Shown: piece after piece, positions 6,600-6,648 of the stretch
How positions within the stretch are numbered: the first letter of the stretch is position 1
How the letters are laid out: every line of letters begins with the position of its first letter
NCBI GenBank assembly: GCA_964617665.1
Contig: CAZUAH010000703.1
Span: 1 to 6,648 of the forward strand
Length of the DNA: 6,648 bases
Source of the DNA: JADHUC01 sp964617665
Lineage (GTDB): Bacteria; Planctomycetota; Planctomycetia; Pirellulales; Pirellulaceae
Direction: 5' to 3'
Notes under the pieces: model-generated
What the model was told of the DNA's origin: nothing
The model's database searches: none
What the model saw: only the letters and a program-made list of their open reading frames with translations
Program-made: the position numbers and the translations under genes

Positions 6600-6648
6600 T
6601 GAGCGTACACCAGAACGGTAGAGGGGGAGGCGCGCGCTTTGCTGAAGG

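Overview
The window holds seven genes in two convergent groups. Five lie head to tail on the + strand (1-5012) and two on the - strand (6514-5028). Nothing in it looks like an RNA gene, insertion sequence, CRISPR array or prophage. Coding density is very high, with gaps of 2 to 41 bases, and the only real non-coding stretch is the last 134 bases. The GC content looks moderately high (an impression, not counted). Gene density, gene content and style suggest a free-living bacterium. The M50-like membrane protein and the acyl carrier protein (ACP) resemble forms I associate with Planctomycetota and related lineages, but this placement is a weak inference.

The + strand group begins inside a B12-type radical SAM protein whose N-terminal half lies outside the window. 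It continues with a class I SAM-dependent methyltransferase, an unrecognised protein with paired cysteines, a predicted lipoprotein hydrolase of the polyhydroxybutyrate-depolymerase/feruloyl-esterase type, and a protein made almost entirely of nine uninterrupted 34-residue TPR units. Short gaps suggest a single operon whose promoter lies upstream of the window.

The - strand group starts from a plausible sigma70-type promoter at 6582-6555. It encodes a small ACP, then, two bases later, a membrane protein with an N-terminal PqqD-like domain fused to a body resembling M50 (site-2-type) membrane proteases. At the expected HEXXH position this protein reads QALLV, and the expected second metal-ligand region is also altered, so it looks like a catalytically dead member of that family. 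The two groups end 15 bases apart, with a perfect small hairpin over the stop codon of the TPR gene.

Taken together, the genes look like the edge of a specialised-metabolite or unusual-lipid locus. An ACP would carry the intermediate, two SAM-using enzymes (one radical, one conventional) would modify it, a hydrolase would act outside the cytoplasm, and a PqqD-bearing membrane pseudoprotease would serve as scaffold or partner. Gene families are read from the sequence; the pathway is inference. The most unusual items are the pseudo-M50/PqqD fusion coupled to an ACP and the unassigned paired-cysteine protein.
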